Shown: positions 31,792-39,444 of the stretch, in pieces
How the letters are laid out: each line of letters starts with the position of its first letter
Numbering within the stretch: the stretch's first letter is position 1
Assembly: GCA_019638115.1 (NCBI GenBank)
Contig: JAHBUK010000006.1
Coordinates: 124,001-188,000 of the forward strand
Direction: 5' to 3'
DNA length: 64,000 bases
Source of the DNA: Flavobacteriales bacterium
Lineage (GTDB): Bacteria > Bacteroidota > Bacteroidia > Flavobacteriales_F > PHOS-HE28
Translations under genes and position numbers: made by a program
Notes under the pieces: generated by a model
Seen by the model: only the letters and a program-made list of their open reading frames with translations
Told to the model about the DNA's origin: nothing
Database searches by the model: none

Positions 31792-33197
31792 CGGCGGTAA
31801 AGTTCCACCAAGTGGATCACCTGGGGCATGTGTGCCGCATCAGGGAAATGTTCAAAGAGCTGCACGTGCGCAGCATGATCGGCCACCAACACTTCTTCCA
31901 ACTCAAGCAGGGCTTGCTGTTCACGGCCGGCGCGCAGCAACAAGCTCACCATCCGGTAGCGGAAACGGGCGTTCAGTTTGTGTACCGCACCGCCTTCGCG
32001 CAGTTTCAGCACGGCGGCATCGGCACCCTTCACCATAAGAAGCAGTTCGGCGTGCTCCATCCAGCCGTCCAGGCTCTCGGGCTCCAAGGCGTTCAGCTTG
32101 TTGAATTCGGCCAACGACTCCTCGAAGCGTTCTGCGCGGGCCAGCGTGTTGGCCAGGAAGAAGTGTGCGTCACCATTCTCCGGGGCCAGACGTGTCGCTA
32201 TCTCCAGGTCCTTGATTGCTTCGCCCAATCGGCCTTGCACGTCCTTCACCACGCCGCGTCCGATCCAGGCATCCACCCAGTTGGGGTCGAGCGCCAGGGC
32301 TTGGTCGTAGTGGATCAGCGCCTGCTCATAGCGCTCCAGTTTCTCCAAGCACTCGCCGATGTAGCTGAAGGTGACGGGCTGCGGCCCATCATGCTCGATG
32401 GTCTCGCGGTAGCAGGTAACAGCGGCTTCGAAATCGCCCTGCACCACCAAGTTGCGGGCTTTGCTGAAGTACGCCGAGGTGAATCGTTCCTCGATGGCGA
32501 TGCACAGGTCCAATGCCTCGATGCTCTCATCGAGCCGCTCCAAGCGGGCCAGGGCGTTGCCCAGGTTGTACCAAGCCACGAAGGAGTATGGATGCTCATC
32601 CGTGAAAGCACGGAAGTAGTTGGCCGAGGCCTGGTGCGCATCGTTCAATTCGTAGCAGTAGGCCAGTTCATACAGCACGGCCTCGTTCTCCGGGTTGATC
32701 TCCAGTGCGCGCTTCAGGTTTTCGATGGCCTTGTCGAAGTCCTCCAGGTTCTCGTACTCGAAGGCCAGGTCCAGGTGGATGTCGTCCAATCCTTCCTCGG
32801 CCAGTTCCAAGGCACGTTTGTAATGCTCCACGGCCTTGCGGTAGTTGCGCAGTTGGCTGTAGATGCCGGCCTTGTTCAGGTGTACGTCCTCGTTGTAGGG
32901 CTCCAACTTGCCGATCGCGTCCAGCACGTCGAGCGCCTTGTTCAGGTGCCCCATGCTCAGCAATACCTGCGTCTCAGCGAACATCAGGTCCAATGCTCCG
33001 GGGTGTTGCGCCTTGGCCAGTTCCAGCACCTGCTTGGCACTTCTCAATTCGTTCTCATCGAGGTAATGCTCGATGATCAGCTCCCACTCCTCCACATCGA
33101 AGAAGTAATGCACGTTCCGCTTGATCATGGCCTCGTACCGCTCCACGCAGTTGCGCTGGTCGTTACGATCGGGAAGAGGGAGGTGTCCTTCGTTCAT
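31788..33197 (-). CDS. Tetratricopeptide-repeat protein, 469 aa
   Basis: Cytosolic protein (no signal peptide) made of about 11-12 TPR-like helix pairs. Clear repeats are DVHLNKAGIYSQLRNYRKAV, DIHLDLAFEYENLEDFDKAI, AVLYELAYCYELNDAHQASA and VAWYNLGNALARLERLDESI. It is rich in Glu and Leu and probably a protein-protein scaffold. It is the first gene of a run with the ComA-like gene (four-base overlap) and perhaps the rhodanese and popT-aroE genes downstream. TAATTTTGC is 27 bases upstream. This kind of TPR protein is common in Flavobacteriales and its role is not known. Confidence 0.85.
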   Translation of the reverse strand: MNEGHLPLPDRNDQRNCVERYEAMIKRNVHYFFDVEEWELIIEHYLDENELRSAKQVLELAKAQHPGALDLMFAETQVLLSMGHLNKALDVLDAIGKLEPYNEDVHLNKAGIYSQLRNYRKAVEHYKRALELAEEGLDDIHLDLAFEYENLEDFDKAIENLKRALEINPENEAVLYELAYCYELNDAHQASANYFRAFTDEHPYSFVAWYNLGNALARLERLDESIEALDLCIAIEERFTSAYFSKARNLVVQGDFEAAVTCYRETIEHDGPQPVTFSYIGECLEKLERYEQALIHYDQALALDPNWVDAWIGRGVVKDVQGRLGEAIKDLEIATRLAPENGDAHFFLANTLARAERFEESLAEFNKLNALEPESLDGWMEHAELLLMVKGADAAVLKLREGGAVHKLNARFRYRMVSLLLRAGREQQALLELEEVLVADHAAHVQLFEHFPDAAHMPQVIHLVELYRR

Positions 33198-33224
33198 GAA
33201 AGGTTCCCAGTACTACTGGTTCGA

Positions 33225-33233
33225 GCAAAATTA
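33225..33233 (-). promoter_or_regulatory. -7 element TAATTTTGC
   Basis: A full TAnnTTTG match on the minus strand, 27 bases before the TPR gene start at 33197. Confidence 0.6.
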
Positions 33234-33327
33234 GACTTATTGGAGCGAGGTCGAAGTGATGCTTTTCGGGTTATCAACGATCCCGGATGAATGCTGGAAC
33301 GCGTGCTTCGGTGAGCATCAGGTCTTT

Positions 33328-33349
33328 AGCTGTGCGGCTGTTCACAGCT
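33328..33349. promoter_or_regulatory. 7-bp inverted repeat in a divergent promoter region
   Basis: AGCTGTG (33328-33334) and CACAGCT (33343-33349), spaced by eight bases, lie between the divergent TPR and phosphohexomutase genes. This could be an operator, but a 7-bp repeat can arise by chance. Confidence 0.25.
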
Positions 33350-33399
33350 TGGTGTGTAAGCTGCTCTGCCCATGATTCCAATAGCGGCGTTGGTGCCGG

Positions 33400-33408
33400 T
33401 AGTTTTGC
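33400..33408 (+). promoter_or_regulatory. -7 element TAGTTTTGC
   Basis: A full match 35 bases upstream of ATG 33444; it excludes the longer start at 33372. Confidence 0.6.
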
Positions 33409-33443
33409 CATCGTCCAATTTGGTCCACAGCTCCGCGAACATC

Positions 33444-34847
33444 ATGACCCTGATCCGATCCATATCCGGCATTCGAGGCACCCTGGGCGGTGCCCCGGGC
33501 CAAGGCCTCACCCCACCCGATGTGGTGCGCTACGCCGCAGCTTTCGGCACGTTCATCATGCAGCGCAGTGGCAAGGCCAAGCCCCGCATGGTGCTGGGGC
33601 GCGATGCCCGCATCAGCGGACCACTCGTGCGCGATCTCGTGGCGGCCACCCTCAATGGCCTGGGCTTCGACGTGATCGATCTCGGATTGGCATCCACACC
33701 AACGGTGGAAATGGCCGTGGTGGGAGAGCGGGCGGATGCTGGCATCATCCTCACGGCCAGCCACAATCCCGCGCAATGGAACGCGCTGAAGTTGCTCAAC
33801 GAGCGCGGCGAGTTCATCAGCGCTGAGGATGGCGCTGAAGTGCTGCGCATCGCGGAGGCCGACCGTTATTCCTTCGCCCCGGTGGAGGACTTGGGCACCA
33901 CAAGCAGCCTGTTGGGTTGGACCCAGCGCCACATCGCCGCCATTCTTGCGCTGGATCTCGTGGATGTGCCCGCCATCAAGGCGGCCAAATTCCGCGTGGT
34001 GGTCGATGCCGTGAATTCGGTGGGTGGCGAATGTGTACCTGAACTGCTCGATGCCTTGGGTGTGGAGGCGATCAAGATCCATTGTACACCGAATGGTCAT
34101 TTCCCCCACAACCCTGAACCACTGCCCGAGAACCTGAAGGACCTCTGCGAAGCGGTGGTGGCCAACAATGCGCACCTTGGCATTGCCGTTGATCCGGATG
34201 TGGACCGCTTGGCGCTGGTCTGTGAGGACGGATCGCTCTTCGGCGAGGAGTACACCTTGGTGGCCTGCGCCGACCACGTGCTCGCACACCGCCCCGGCGA
34301 TACAGTAAGCAACCTCAGCAGCACCCGGGCGCTGGATGATGTGGCCGCCAAGCACGGCCGCAGCCGCCATGCCAGCGCAGTGGGCGAAGTGAACGTGGTA
34401 ACCTGTATGAAGGAGGTGGGTGCGGCCATTGGCGGCGAAGGCAACGGTGGCGTTATCTTGAGTGAACTGCACTACGGCCGCGATGCACTGGCCGGCATCG
34501 CCTTGTTCCTGACCCTCTTGGCCAAGCGCGGAGTAAGCTGCTCGGCCTTGCGCCGCTCTTACCCGGATTACTTCATCAGCAAGAACAAGATCGACCTGCA
34601 GGCTGGCATGGATGTGCAGGGCCTGGTGGACGCCATGCAGCAACGCCACGCCCAGCAGCCGCACAGCACGGTGGATGGCCTGCGCATCGAGTTCGGCAAC
34701 ACCTGGGTGCACCTGCGCCGCAGCAATACCGAGCCCATCATCCGGGTCTATGCCGAAGCCCCCAGCATGGCGGAGGCCGATGCCTTGGCACACAGGATCC
34801 TGAGCGAACTGGCTGAATTGGCCGCAGCAACGCCAGCCGCCCGATAG
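33444..34847 (+). CDS. glmM: Phosphoglucosamine mutase / phosphohexomutase
   Basis: 467 residues of the alpha-D-phosphohexomutase family. It has ISGIRGTLGG near the start, the phosphoserine loop ILTASHNPAQWNALK (Ser is phosphorylated in the active enzyme), the Mg-binding loop VDPDVDRLAL, a sugar-binding motif GEGNGGV, and the phosphate-binding RRSNTEPIIRVYAEA. The SISGIRG start and overall length fit Bacteroidota GlmM-type enzymes, which convert glucosamine 6-phosphate to 1-phosphate for UDP-GlcNAc, but phosphomannomutase activity is possible. The start at 33444 is chosen from the promoter element and the conserved N-terminus. Confidence 0.9.
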   Translation: MTLIRSISGIRGTLGGAPGQGLTPPDVVRYAAAFGTFIMQRSGKAKPRMVLGRDARISGPLVRDLVAATLNGLGFDVIDLGLASTPTVEMAVVGERADAGIILTASHNPAQWNALKLLNERGEFISAEDGAEVLRIAEADRYSFAPVEDLGTTSSLLGWTQRHIAAILALDLVDVPAIKAAKFRVVVDAVNSVGGECVPELLDALGVEAIKIHCTPNGHFPHNPEPLPENLKDLCEAVVANNAHLGIAVDPDVDRLALVCEDGSLFGEEYTLVACADHVLAHRPGDTVSNLSSTRALDDVAAKHGRSRHASAVGEVNVVTCMKEVGAAIGGEGNGGVILSELHYGRDALAGIALFLTLLAKRGVSCSALRRSYPDYFISKNKIDLQAGMDVQGLVDAMQQRHAQQPHSTVDGLRIEFGNTWVHLRRSNTEPIIRVYAEAPSMAEADALAHRILSELAELAAATPAAR

Positions 34848-34853
34848 CTTTGC
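34845..34853 (+). promoter_or_regulatory. -7 element TAGCTTTGC upstream of the cysteine desulfurase
   Basis: Overlaps the stop of the phosphohexomutase gene. The next start (34919) is 65 bases away, implying a longer leader. Confidence 0.4.
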
Positions 34854-34918
34854 ATGGCCCATCACGGCTTGTCCTCCTGTCCTTATTCTTAGGCTGACGA
34901 CCTGCCCAGCACATCGAC

Positions 34919-36070
34919 ATGAAGCGCATCTACCTCGATAACGCCGCCACCACGCCCATGGACCCCAAGGTCTTCGAGGCCATGGTGCCCTTCCTCCGCG
35001 ACCATTTCGGCAACCCGTCCTCCATCCATGCCTTCGGTCGGCAGACCCGCGCGGCCATCGAGAAGGCTCGTCGTAGCATCGCTGCCCTGCTGAACTGCGC
35101 TCCCGGCGAGATCATCTTCACCAGCGGTGGCACCGAAGCGGACAACATGGTGCTGCATTGCGGTGTGCGCGACCTGGGCATCAAGCACATCATCACTTCG
35201 CCCATCGAACACCACGCTGTTGAATTGACGGCCGCCGCCATTGGTGAGCGTTCCAACGTGCAGGTGCACTGGTTGCGTTTGGAGGCCGATGGCAAACCGG
35301 ACCTGGGGCATTTGGAGGAACTGCTGAAAGCCACCCATGGTCAGGGCGTGCTCGTGAGCCTCATGCACGCCAACAACGAGATCGGCACCCGTATCGATCT
35401 GATGACGATCGGTTCCTTTTGCCACCGCTATGGTGCGCTGTTCCACAGCGATACCGTGCAGACCATGGGCCATTACCGTTTCGATCTCGCCGCACTTCCC
35501 GTGGATTTCATCACCTGTGCCGCACACAAGTTCCACGGTCCCAAAGGCATCGGCTTCCTGTACATGCGCAGTGGCGCCGGTCTGAAGCCCTTGATCCTTG
35601 GGGGTGCGCAGGAGCGCAACATGCGCGGCGGAACGGAGAACCTCGCAGGCATCGTTGGGCTGGCCGCTGCCATGGAGGAGGCATACGGCCACTTGGAGGA
35701 ACACCAGCGCCACGTGCAGGGCCTCAAGGATCGGATGAAGCAAAGACTGCTGGAGACGATCCCCGGTGTTTCATTCAACGGAGATCCATCCAGCGAGAGC
35801 CTCTACACGGTGCTCAACGTGCGCTTTCCCGATGATGGCAAGGCCGAGATGCTGGTCTATAACCTGGACATCGAAGGCATCGCGTGCAGTGGCGGAAGCG
35901 CATGCAGCAGCGGCAGCAACAAGGGCAGCCACGTGCTGGCCGCATTGTACCCGGATGTGACCGGTGCCAACATCCGTTTCTCCTTCAGCCGTTTCAACAC
36001 CTCGGAAGAAGTGGACCGTACGGTTGAAGCACTCCAGCGGATCTTCCAGCCGGTGCTGGCGCAGGCGTGA
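34919..36070 (+). CDS. Cysteine desulfurase (NifS/IscS class)
   Basis: 383-residue PLP enzyme that releases sulfur from cysteine as a persulfide for Fe-S clusters and thiolated tRNA. It begins MKRIYLDNAATTPMDPKVFE; SGGTEADNMVL binds the PLP phosphate; HSDTVQTMGHYRFDL precedes the Schiff-base Lys in AAHKFHGPKG (about 204), and the persulfide Cys lies in SGGSACSSGSNKGS (about 330). Length and the ACSSG loop mark the class I IscS/NifS type. The scaffold genes iscU and others are not adjacent, so the partner is not known. Confidence 0.94.
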   Translation: MKRIYLDNAATTPMDPKVFEAMVPFLRDHFGNPSSIHAFGRQTRAAIEKARRSIAALLNCAPGEIIFTSGGTEADNMVLHCGVRDLGIKHIITSPIEHHAVELTAAAIGERSNVQVHWLRLEADGKPDLGHLEELLKATHGQGVLVSLMHANNEIGTRIDLMTIGSFCHRYGALFHSDTVQTMGHYRFDLAALPVDFITCAAHKFHGPKGIGFLYMRSGAGLKPLILGGAQERNMRGGTENLAGIVGLAAAMEEAYGHLEEHQRHVQGLKDRMKQRLLETIPGVSFNGDPSSESLYTVLNVRFPDDGKAEMLVYNLDIEGIACSGGSACSSGSNKGSHVLAALYPDVTGANIRFSFSRFNTSEEVDRTVEALQRIFQPVLAQA

Positions 36071-36099
36071 TGTGACGGGGCCTCCGAAAGGAGCGCCGA

Positions 36100-36657
36100 T
36101 CAAGCCATCTTGATGCGGGCCTCCATGGCCCACTCCAACTCGTCGAGCAAAGCAGTGGTCCGGCGCGCCCAAGCTTCGGCATCCACGGCAGTGCCATCTT
36201 CTTGGAAATTGTCCTTCACATTGGGCACATGCATCGCACCAGGCACCACCCAGGCCCGGATCTTCCACAGGGTGAACAGCAGTTGCGTCACCACCTGTGT
36301 CCCGCCGAACGCACCGCTGGAGACCGGCACCAAGGCAATGGGTTTCTTGCGCCAATCCTCGGTGAGCAGGTCGATCACGTTCTTGAGGCTTGCCGGATAG
36401 CTGCCGTTGTATTCGGGGCTCACCATGATCACCCCGTCCGCACTACGCACTTGCTCGGCGAATGCCAGCACTTCGGGTCCGGGGTTCTCCAAGAATTTCA
36501 AGCGCTCGTGGAACAGGGGGAGGTCCAGTTCCTGAAGGTCCACCAGGTGCACGATATGCCTTCCTGTGTTCTGGATGTGACGCTTAAGGTGCTGGGCTAC
36601 CCGGTGGCTCATGCGGCCTGCACGGATGCTGCTGGAAAGGACGAGTATACGGGACAT
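36100..36657 (-). CDS. NAD(P)H-dependent FMN reductase
   Basis: 185 residues of the flavodoxin-like NADPH-FMN reductase family. It starts MSRILVLSSSIRAGRMSHRV, with an FMN-phosphate loop at the N-terminus, then GVIMVSPEYNGSYPASLKNV, the highly conserved FMN-binding motif of this family, and VSSGAFGGTQ. It would reduce free flavin, quinones or azo dyes. It is convergent with the cysteine desulfurase gene (29 bases apart), and a TACCTTCGC element lies 20 bases upstream. Confidence 0.92.
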   Translation of the reverse strand: MSRILVLSSSIRAGRMSHRVAQHLKRHIQNTGRHIVHLVDLQELDLPLFHERLKFLENPGPEVLAFAEQVRSADGVIMVSPEYNGSYPASLKNVIDLLTEDWRKKPIALVPVSSGAFGGTQVVTQLLFTLWKIRAWVVPGAMHVPNVKDNFQEDGTAVDAEAWARRTTALLDELEWAMEARIKMA

Positions 36658-36677
36658 GCTTCTTGTTGCTTGGGGTC

Positions 36678-36686
36678 GCGAAGGTA
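36678..36686 (-). promoter_or_regulatory. -7 element TACCTTCGC
   Basis: On the minus strand, 20 bases before the ATG at 36657. It lies just outside the 3' end of hipA. Confidence 0.5.
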
Positions 36687-36691
36687 TCGGC

Positions 36692-38002
36692 TCAGATGCG
36701 CGTCAGCAGCATCCCGCTTATTGCCTTGGCCTGCTCCGCTGGCATTTCCGCCTGCTTCGCGAACTTTTTCCACTGCTTCACACCGGCCACTACTTCATCC
36801 ACGATGGCTTCGGCCTTCTTGATGTTCATCGCCTTGGCCACAGAAAGCAGGTCGTCGCGCGTCACATCCAGCCGCTTTCCGTTGATGCTCATCTGGTGCT
36901 GGCGCAGCCACATGCTATCGGGGTTGTAAGCGTAGGTGACATCGTAAGCTGGGGCCAGGTGCCATTCGCCCTGCGGGTCCATCAGGAAGGAAATGTTCTT
37001 CGTGTGGTCGTCGTGGTTGCGGGCAATGGCGTTGAAGCACATCCGCCTAAAAAGTTGTGTAGCGGCAGGGTAGGGCAGGCCCAGGGAACGCATCACACGG
37101 AATGCATCCTCGTAGCTGTACGCCAGCGGGTCGTTGTAGTCCATGTGTGCTATACCGCACAACGTGGCCATGTGCAGCTTGTGTACCACGCCCGCTTCGT
37201 CCAACACACGGTCGAAACGTTGGGTCATGAAGTGCGCACGACCATTCTCTTCCAGCAGTCGGCACGGCATCATCTCCACACCGGACGCCAAGGCCATCAG
37301 GTGGTACGCGTATTCAATGCGCCCATAGCCCTTGGGGTCCCCCAGCTTTTCATTGGTCACACCATCGAACTTGATCAGGCAATAGGTGAATCCCTTCAAG
37401 CCATCCACTTGCCCACTGCGTACTTCGCCGGTGTTCGCATTGAACGCCACGATCGCCTTCGCACGTGCACCACCAGCGGAAGTGCCCACTTGGATGATGT
37501 CCATCAGCGCCTCGTCCCGACTTTTCTTCTTGTTCGTCTTGAAGTTGGCTCGTTCATACAGCACATTGTTCGCCACGCGCACCAGTTCATCCACCTGCAA
37601 CGATTCGCTGCTCGCCTCCAATTCGTTGTGTGCTGGCTCGAACTCCAACGCACCCATGCCGCGTCGGCCGGTATAGCACAGGCGTTCCACGGGGTTGGCG
37701 CTTCCCGGCTTGCGCTCCTGGGTGCTCAGCCAGGCGTTCATCAGTTGTTCGCCGAATCGGTCGGGCAGGCTGTCGGCCAGCAGTCCGGGCAAACCGCGGA
37801 AGGTCTCATCGCGCACATCGCCGAACGTGAAGATCGTGGCTCCGTCATCACTATCGCTCAAGGGCATCATAAGGGGAGCTACGTCCAACCCCGATCGGGT
37901 GAAATCGGCATCGTACTGGAACTCGGCGCGCTGGCGGTCCTCACGCCAAAGCACTGCTCCTACGGTACGCCCCCACACGCTGACACGGGCCTTCGTTACC
38001 AT
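36692..38002 (-). CDS. hipA: HipA-family serine/threonine kinase toxin
   Basis: 436 residues. An N-terminal HipA_1 domain (RVSVWGRTVGAVLWRED, then PGLLADSLPDRFGEQL) is followed by the kinase part: ATP-loop IIQVGTSAGGARAKAIVAF (about 172), catalytic ARNHDDHTKNISFLM (about 330) and the metal-binding AYDVTYAYNPD. The E. coli enzyme phosphorylates glutamyl-tRNA synthetase; other HipA proteins have different targets, so this one's target is unknown. The catalytic Asp, Asn and Lys appear present, so it is probably active. It overlaps hipB by seven bases, the expected antitoxin-first order. Confidence 0.93.
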   Translation of the reverse strand: MVTKARVSVWGRTVGAVLWREDRQRAEFQYDADFTRSGLDVAPLMMPLSDSDDGATIFTFGDVRDETFRGLPGLLADSLPDRFGEQLMNAWLSTQERKPGSANPVERLCYTGRRGMGALEFEPAHNELEASSESLQVDELVRVANNVLYERANFKTNKKKSRDEALMDIIQVGTSAGGARAKAIVAFNANTGEVRSGQVDGLKGFTYCLIKFDGVTNEKLGDPKGYGRIEYAYHLMALASGVEMMPCRLLEENGRAHFMTQRFDRVLDEAGVVHKLHMATLCGIAHMDYNDPLAYSYEDAFRVMRSLGLPYPAATQLFRRMCFNAIARNHDDHTKNISFLMDPQGEWHLAPAYDVTYAYNPDSMWLRQHQMSINGKRLDVTRDDLLSVAKAMNIKKAEAIVDEVVAGVKQWKKFAKQAEMPAEQAKAISGMLLTRI

Positions 38003-38361
38003 GTGCTTTTGGGTTTGGGTGGCACGATCCGAGCTTTCTTGGGCGATGCCCGCTTACGCTGCTTGCTGTAGTATTTGGCTTCTTGTTCGAAGGCCATCAT
38101 TGGCGACAAGCGGGGTTCCTCGTGGAAGTTGTCCAACACATCCAAGCGACCCAAGGCCCGCAGTACTTGCACCAAGGTGAGCAGGCTGGTGGCATTGCCT
38201 GCTTCGAGTTTTACCACAGTGGTGCGATCCACACCCGCCCGCTCGGCCACCACGGCTTGCGTGAGGTTGCGCTCCAAGCGCATCCGGCGGAGTTCTGCAC
38301 CAAGCTTCTCGAGCACTTTCTGGTCGGTAAGGAGCTTCCAATCAATGTGGTAGGATGTCAT
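37996..38361 (-). CDS. hipB: HipB-like XRE antitoxin / repressor
   Basis: 121 residues. A helix-turn-helix XRE domain (LRRMRLERNLTQAVVAERAG, then VDRTTVVKLEAGN) occupies about residues 25-75. A Lys-rich, presumably flexible tail ends PKKARIVPPKPKSTW. The C-terminal Trp is interesting, as the E. coli HipB tail also ends in a Trp that docks into HipA (from memory). It should neutralise HipA and repress the operon. The upstream region is AT-rich and carries inverted repeats (see the operator entry). There is no TACCTTCGC-type element; TAAAAT appears instead. Confidence 0.88.
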   Translation of the reverse strand: MTSYHIDWKLLTDQKVLEKLGAELRRMRLERNLTQAVVAERAGVDRTTVVKLEAGNATSLLTLVQVLRALGRLDVLDNFHEEPRLSPMMAFEQEAKYYSKQRKRASPKKARIVPPKPKSTW

Positions 38362-38433
38362 CGTTGTGTGGTTATTTTACCTACAATGTTGCTTATCCAC
38401 CCCAAAGGTATCATTTCTTCATGGGTTATCCAA

Positions 38434-38498
38434 CAATGATGAAATATTACCACATAGTGATCGATTTGGCATTTCAATGATGCGTATTAACATCATTG
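38434..38498. promoter_or_regulatory. Candidate HipB operators: paired inverted repeats upstream of hipBA
   Basis: CAATGATG (38475-38482) and CATCATTG (38491-38498) form a perfect 8-bp inverted repeat with an 8-base spacer. A second half-site CAATGATG at 38434-38441 is followed, after another 8-base spacer, by the degenerate CCACATAG (38450-38457). The two sites start 41 bases apart. The 8-base spacing is the same as in the E. coli hip operators. Confidence 0.45.
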
Positions 38499-38537
38499 TG
38501 GTGGCGCAGTGGTACTGTCTGGTTCACTTGTGGCGCA

Positions 38538-38792
38538 TCAGTGCTTGAAGCGCACGAACAACCTTCCGAAGTTGTCCCTGTCCTTGTCGATTCGGTGGTA
38601 GCTGCGCTTTACCTCGGGCTGTTGCAGGAAGCGCAGCACTTTCTTCTTCAACTGCCCGCTGCCTTTGCCGGGGATGATCTCCAGCATGTCTATGCGCCGG
38701 TCCACGCAGAAGTCCATGGCCTCGCGCAGGGCCTCGTCTATCTGCGAGCCCTTGTTGTAGATGTCGTGGAGGTCGAGCTTGTGTTTGCTCAT
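38538..38792 (-). CDS. Smr-domain protein, 84 aa
   Basis: A stand-alone Smr (small MutS-related) domain: KHKLDLHDIYNKGSQIDEAL contains the conserved D-L-H, and MLEIIPGKGSGQLKKKVLRF the H/PGxGxG loop. Some Smr proteins have endonuclease activity and others act in ribosome rescue or rRNA/mRNA cleavage; this short version could belong to either group. The neighbour downstream (GNAT) is ten bases away on the same strand. Confidence 0.85.
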   Translation of the reverse strand: MSKHKLDLHDIYNKGSQIDEALREAMDFCVDRRIDMLEIIPGKGSGQLKKKVLRFLQQPEVKRSYHRIDKDRDNFGRLFVRFKH

Positions 38793-38802
38793 GAGCAGGC
38801 GC

Positions 38803-39087
38803 TTAGGCCTTCACATCGGCGAGTTCCGCAGCATTCCGGTCGAACACGCTGCGCGCGAAAGGGCAAAGTGGGATGATCTTCAAACCTTGAGCGCGCGCAT
38901 ATTCCACGGCTGCCATCACCAGCTTGCGGCCTACGCCTTTGCCTTCCGATCCTGGAAAACCCTCGGTATGGTCAATGATGATCTTGTCGGTGCCCGCCAC
39001 GGAGTAGGTCGTTTCGCCCAATACTTGGTCGCCGTCTTTAATCACGAAGCGTCCTTTGGTGGTGCCGGTCTGGTGTTCTATGGTCAT
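38803..39087 (-). CDS. GNAT-type N-acetyltransferase (short YjdJ-like group)
   Basis: 94 residues from ATG 39087 (MTIEHQTGTTKGRFVIKDGD). It is a minimal acetyltransferase with DKIIIDHTEGFPGSEGKGVG, whose GKGVGRKLV is the acetyl-CoA pyrophosphate loop, and LKIIPLCPFARSVFDRN near the end, typical of the PF14542 group. Substrate unknown. It overlaps the ABM gene upstream by four bases, and a longer open frame to 39438 is not supported. Confidence 0.87.
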   Translation of the reverse strand: MTIEHQTGTTKGRFVIKDGDQVLGETTYSVAGTDKIIIDHTEGFPGSEGKGVGRKLVMAAVEYARAQGLKIIPLCPFARSVFDRNAAELADVKA

Positions 39088-39395
39088 GAGCGTGAAGGTC
39101 GCCACAAATCCTGGACTACCACCAATTCGTGGGTGGTCTGGATCTCTTCGCAAGCCTCGCGCATGCGGTCGCGTGCGTTGGTCAACTCCGGAGAGTCTGT
39201 CGGCCCTTGTGCTTCCCAATGTTCCCGGTCGGGCCACAAGGCGATCGCCACGAATGTGCCGTTCTCGTCCTTGTGCAAGCGGCTGCCCAAGCTGCCTCGT
39301 GTTCGCATGTATTCCTCGGTGATGAAGGCCCAGCTGCGCTGGAAGGTTTCCTCCATTCCTGGCTTTACGCGGAATGTGTACAGCACGGTGAACAT
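39084..39395 (-). CDS. ABM-like (antibiotic biosynthesis monooxygenase) domain protein
   Basis: About 103 residues from ATG 39395 (MFTVLYTFRVKPGMEETFQR). It has the ferredoxin-like ABM fold pattern: a first beta strand with FRVKPGMEE, a middle helix (AFITEEYMRTRGSLGSRLHK), ATFVAIALWPDREHWEAQG, and a C-terminal helix. These small dimeric proteins have varied roles, including haem degradation. GATCTTCGG just before the start resembles the promoter element. It overlaps the GNAT gene by four bases, so the two are probably co-transcribed. Confidence 0.8.
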   Translation of the reverse strand: MFTVLYTFRVKPGMEETFQRSWAFITEEYMRTRGSLGSRLHKDENGTFVAIALWPDREHWEAQGPTDSPELTNARDRMREACEEIQTTHELVVVQDLWRPSRS

Positions 39396-39444
39396 GGGCC
39401 GAAGATCGTTCAACCCGCGATGGTTCCACGCACCTCACCTCACC

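Noticed and set aside
33342..34865. 507-codon minus-strand frame opposite the phosphohexomutase
   Set aside because: His/Gly-rich shadow of the conserved gene on the plus strand.
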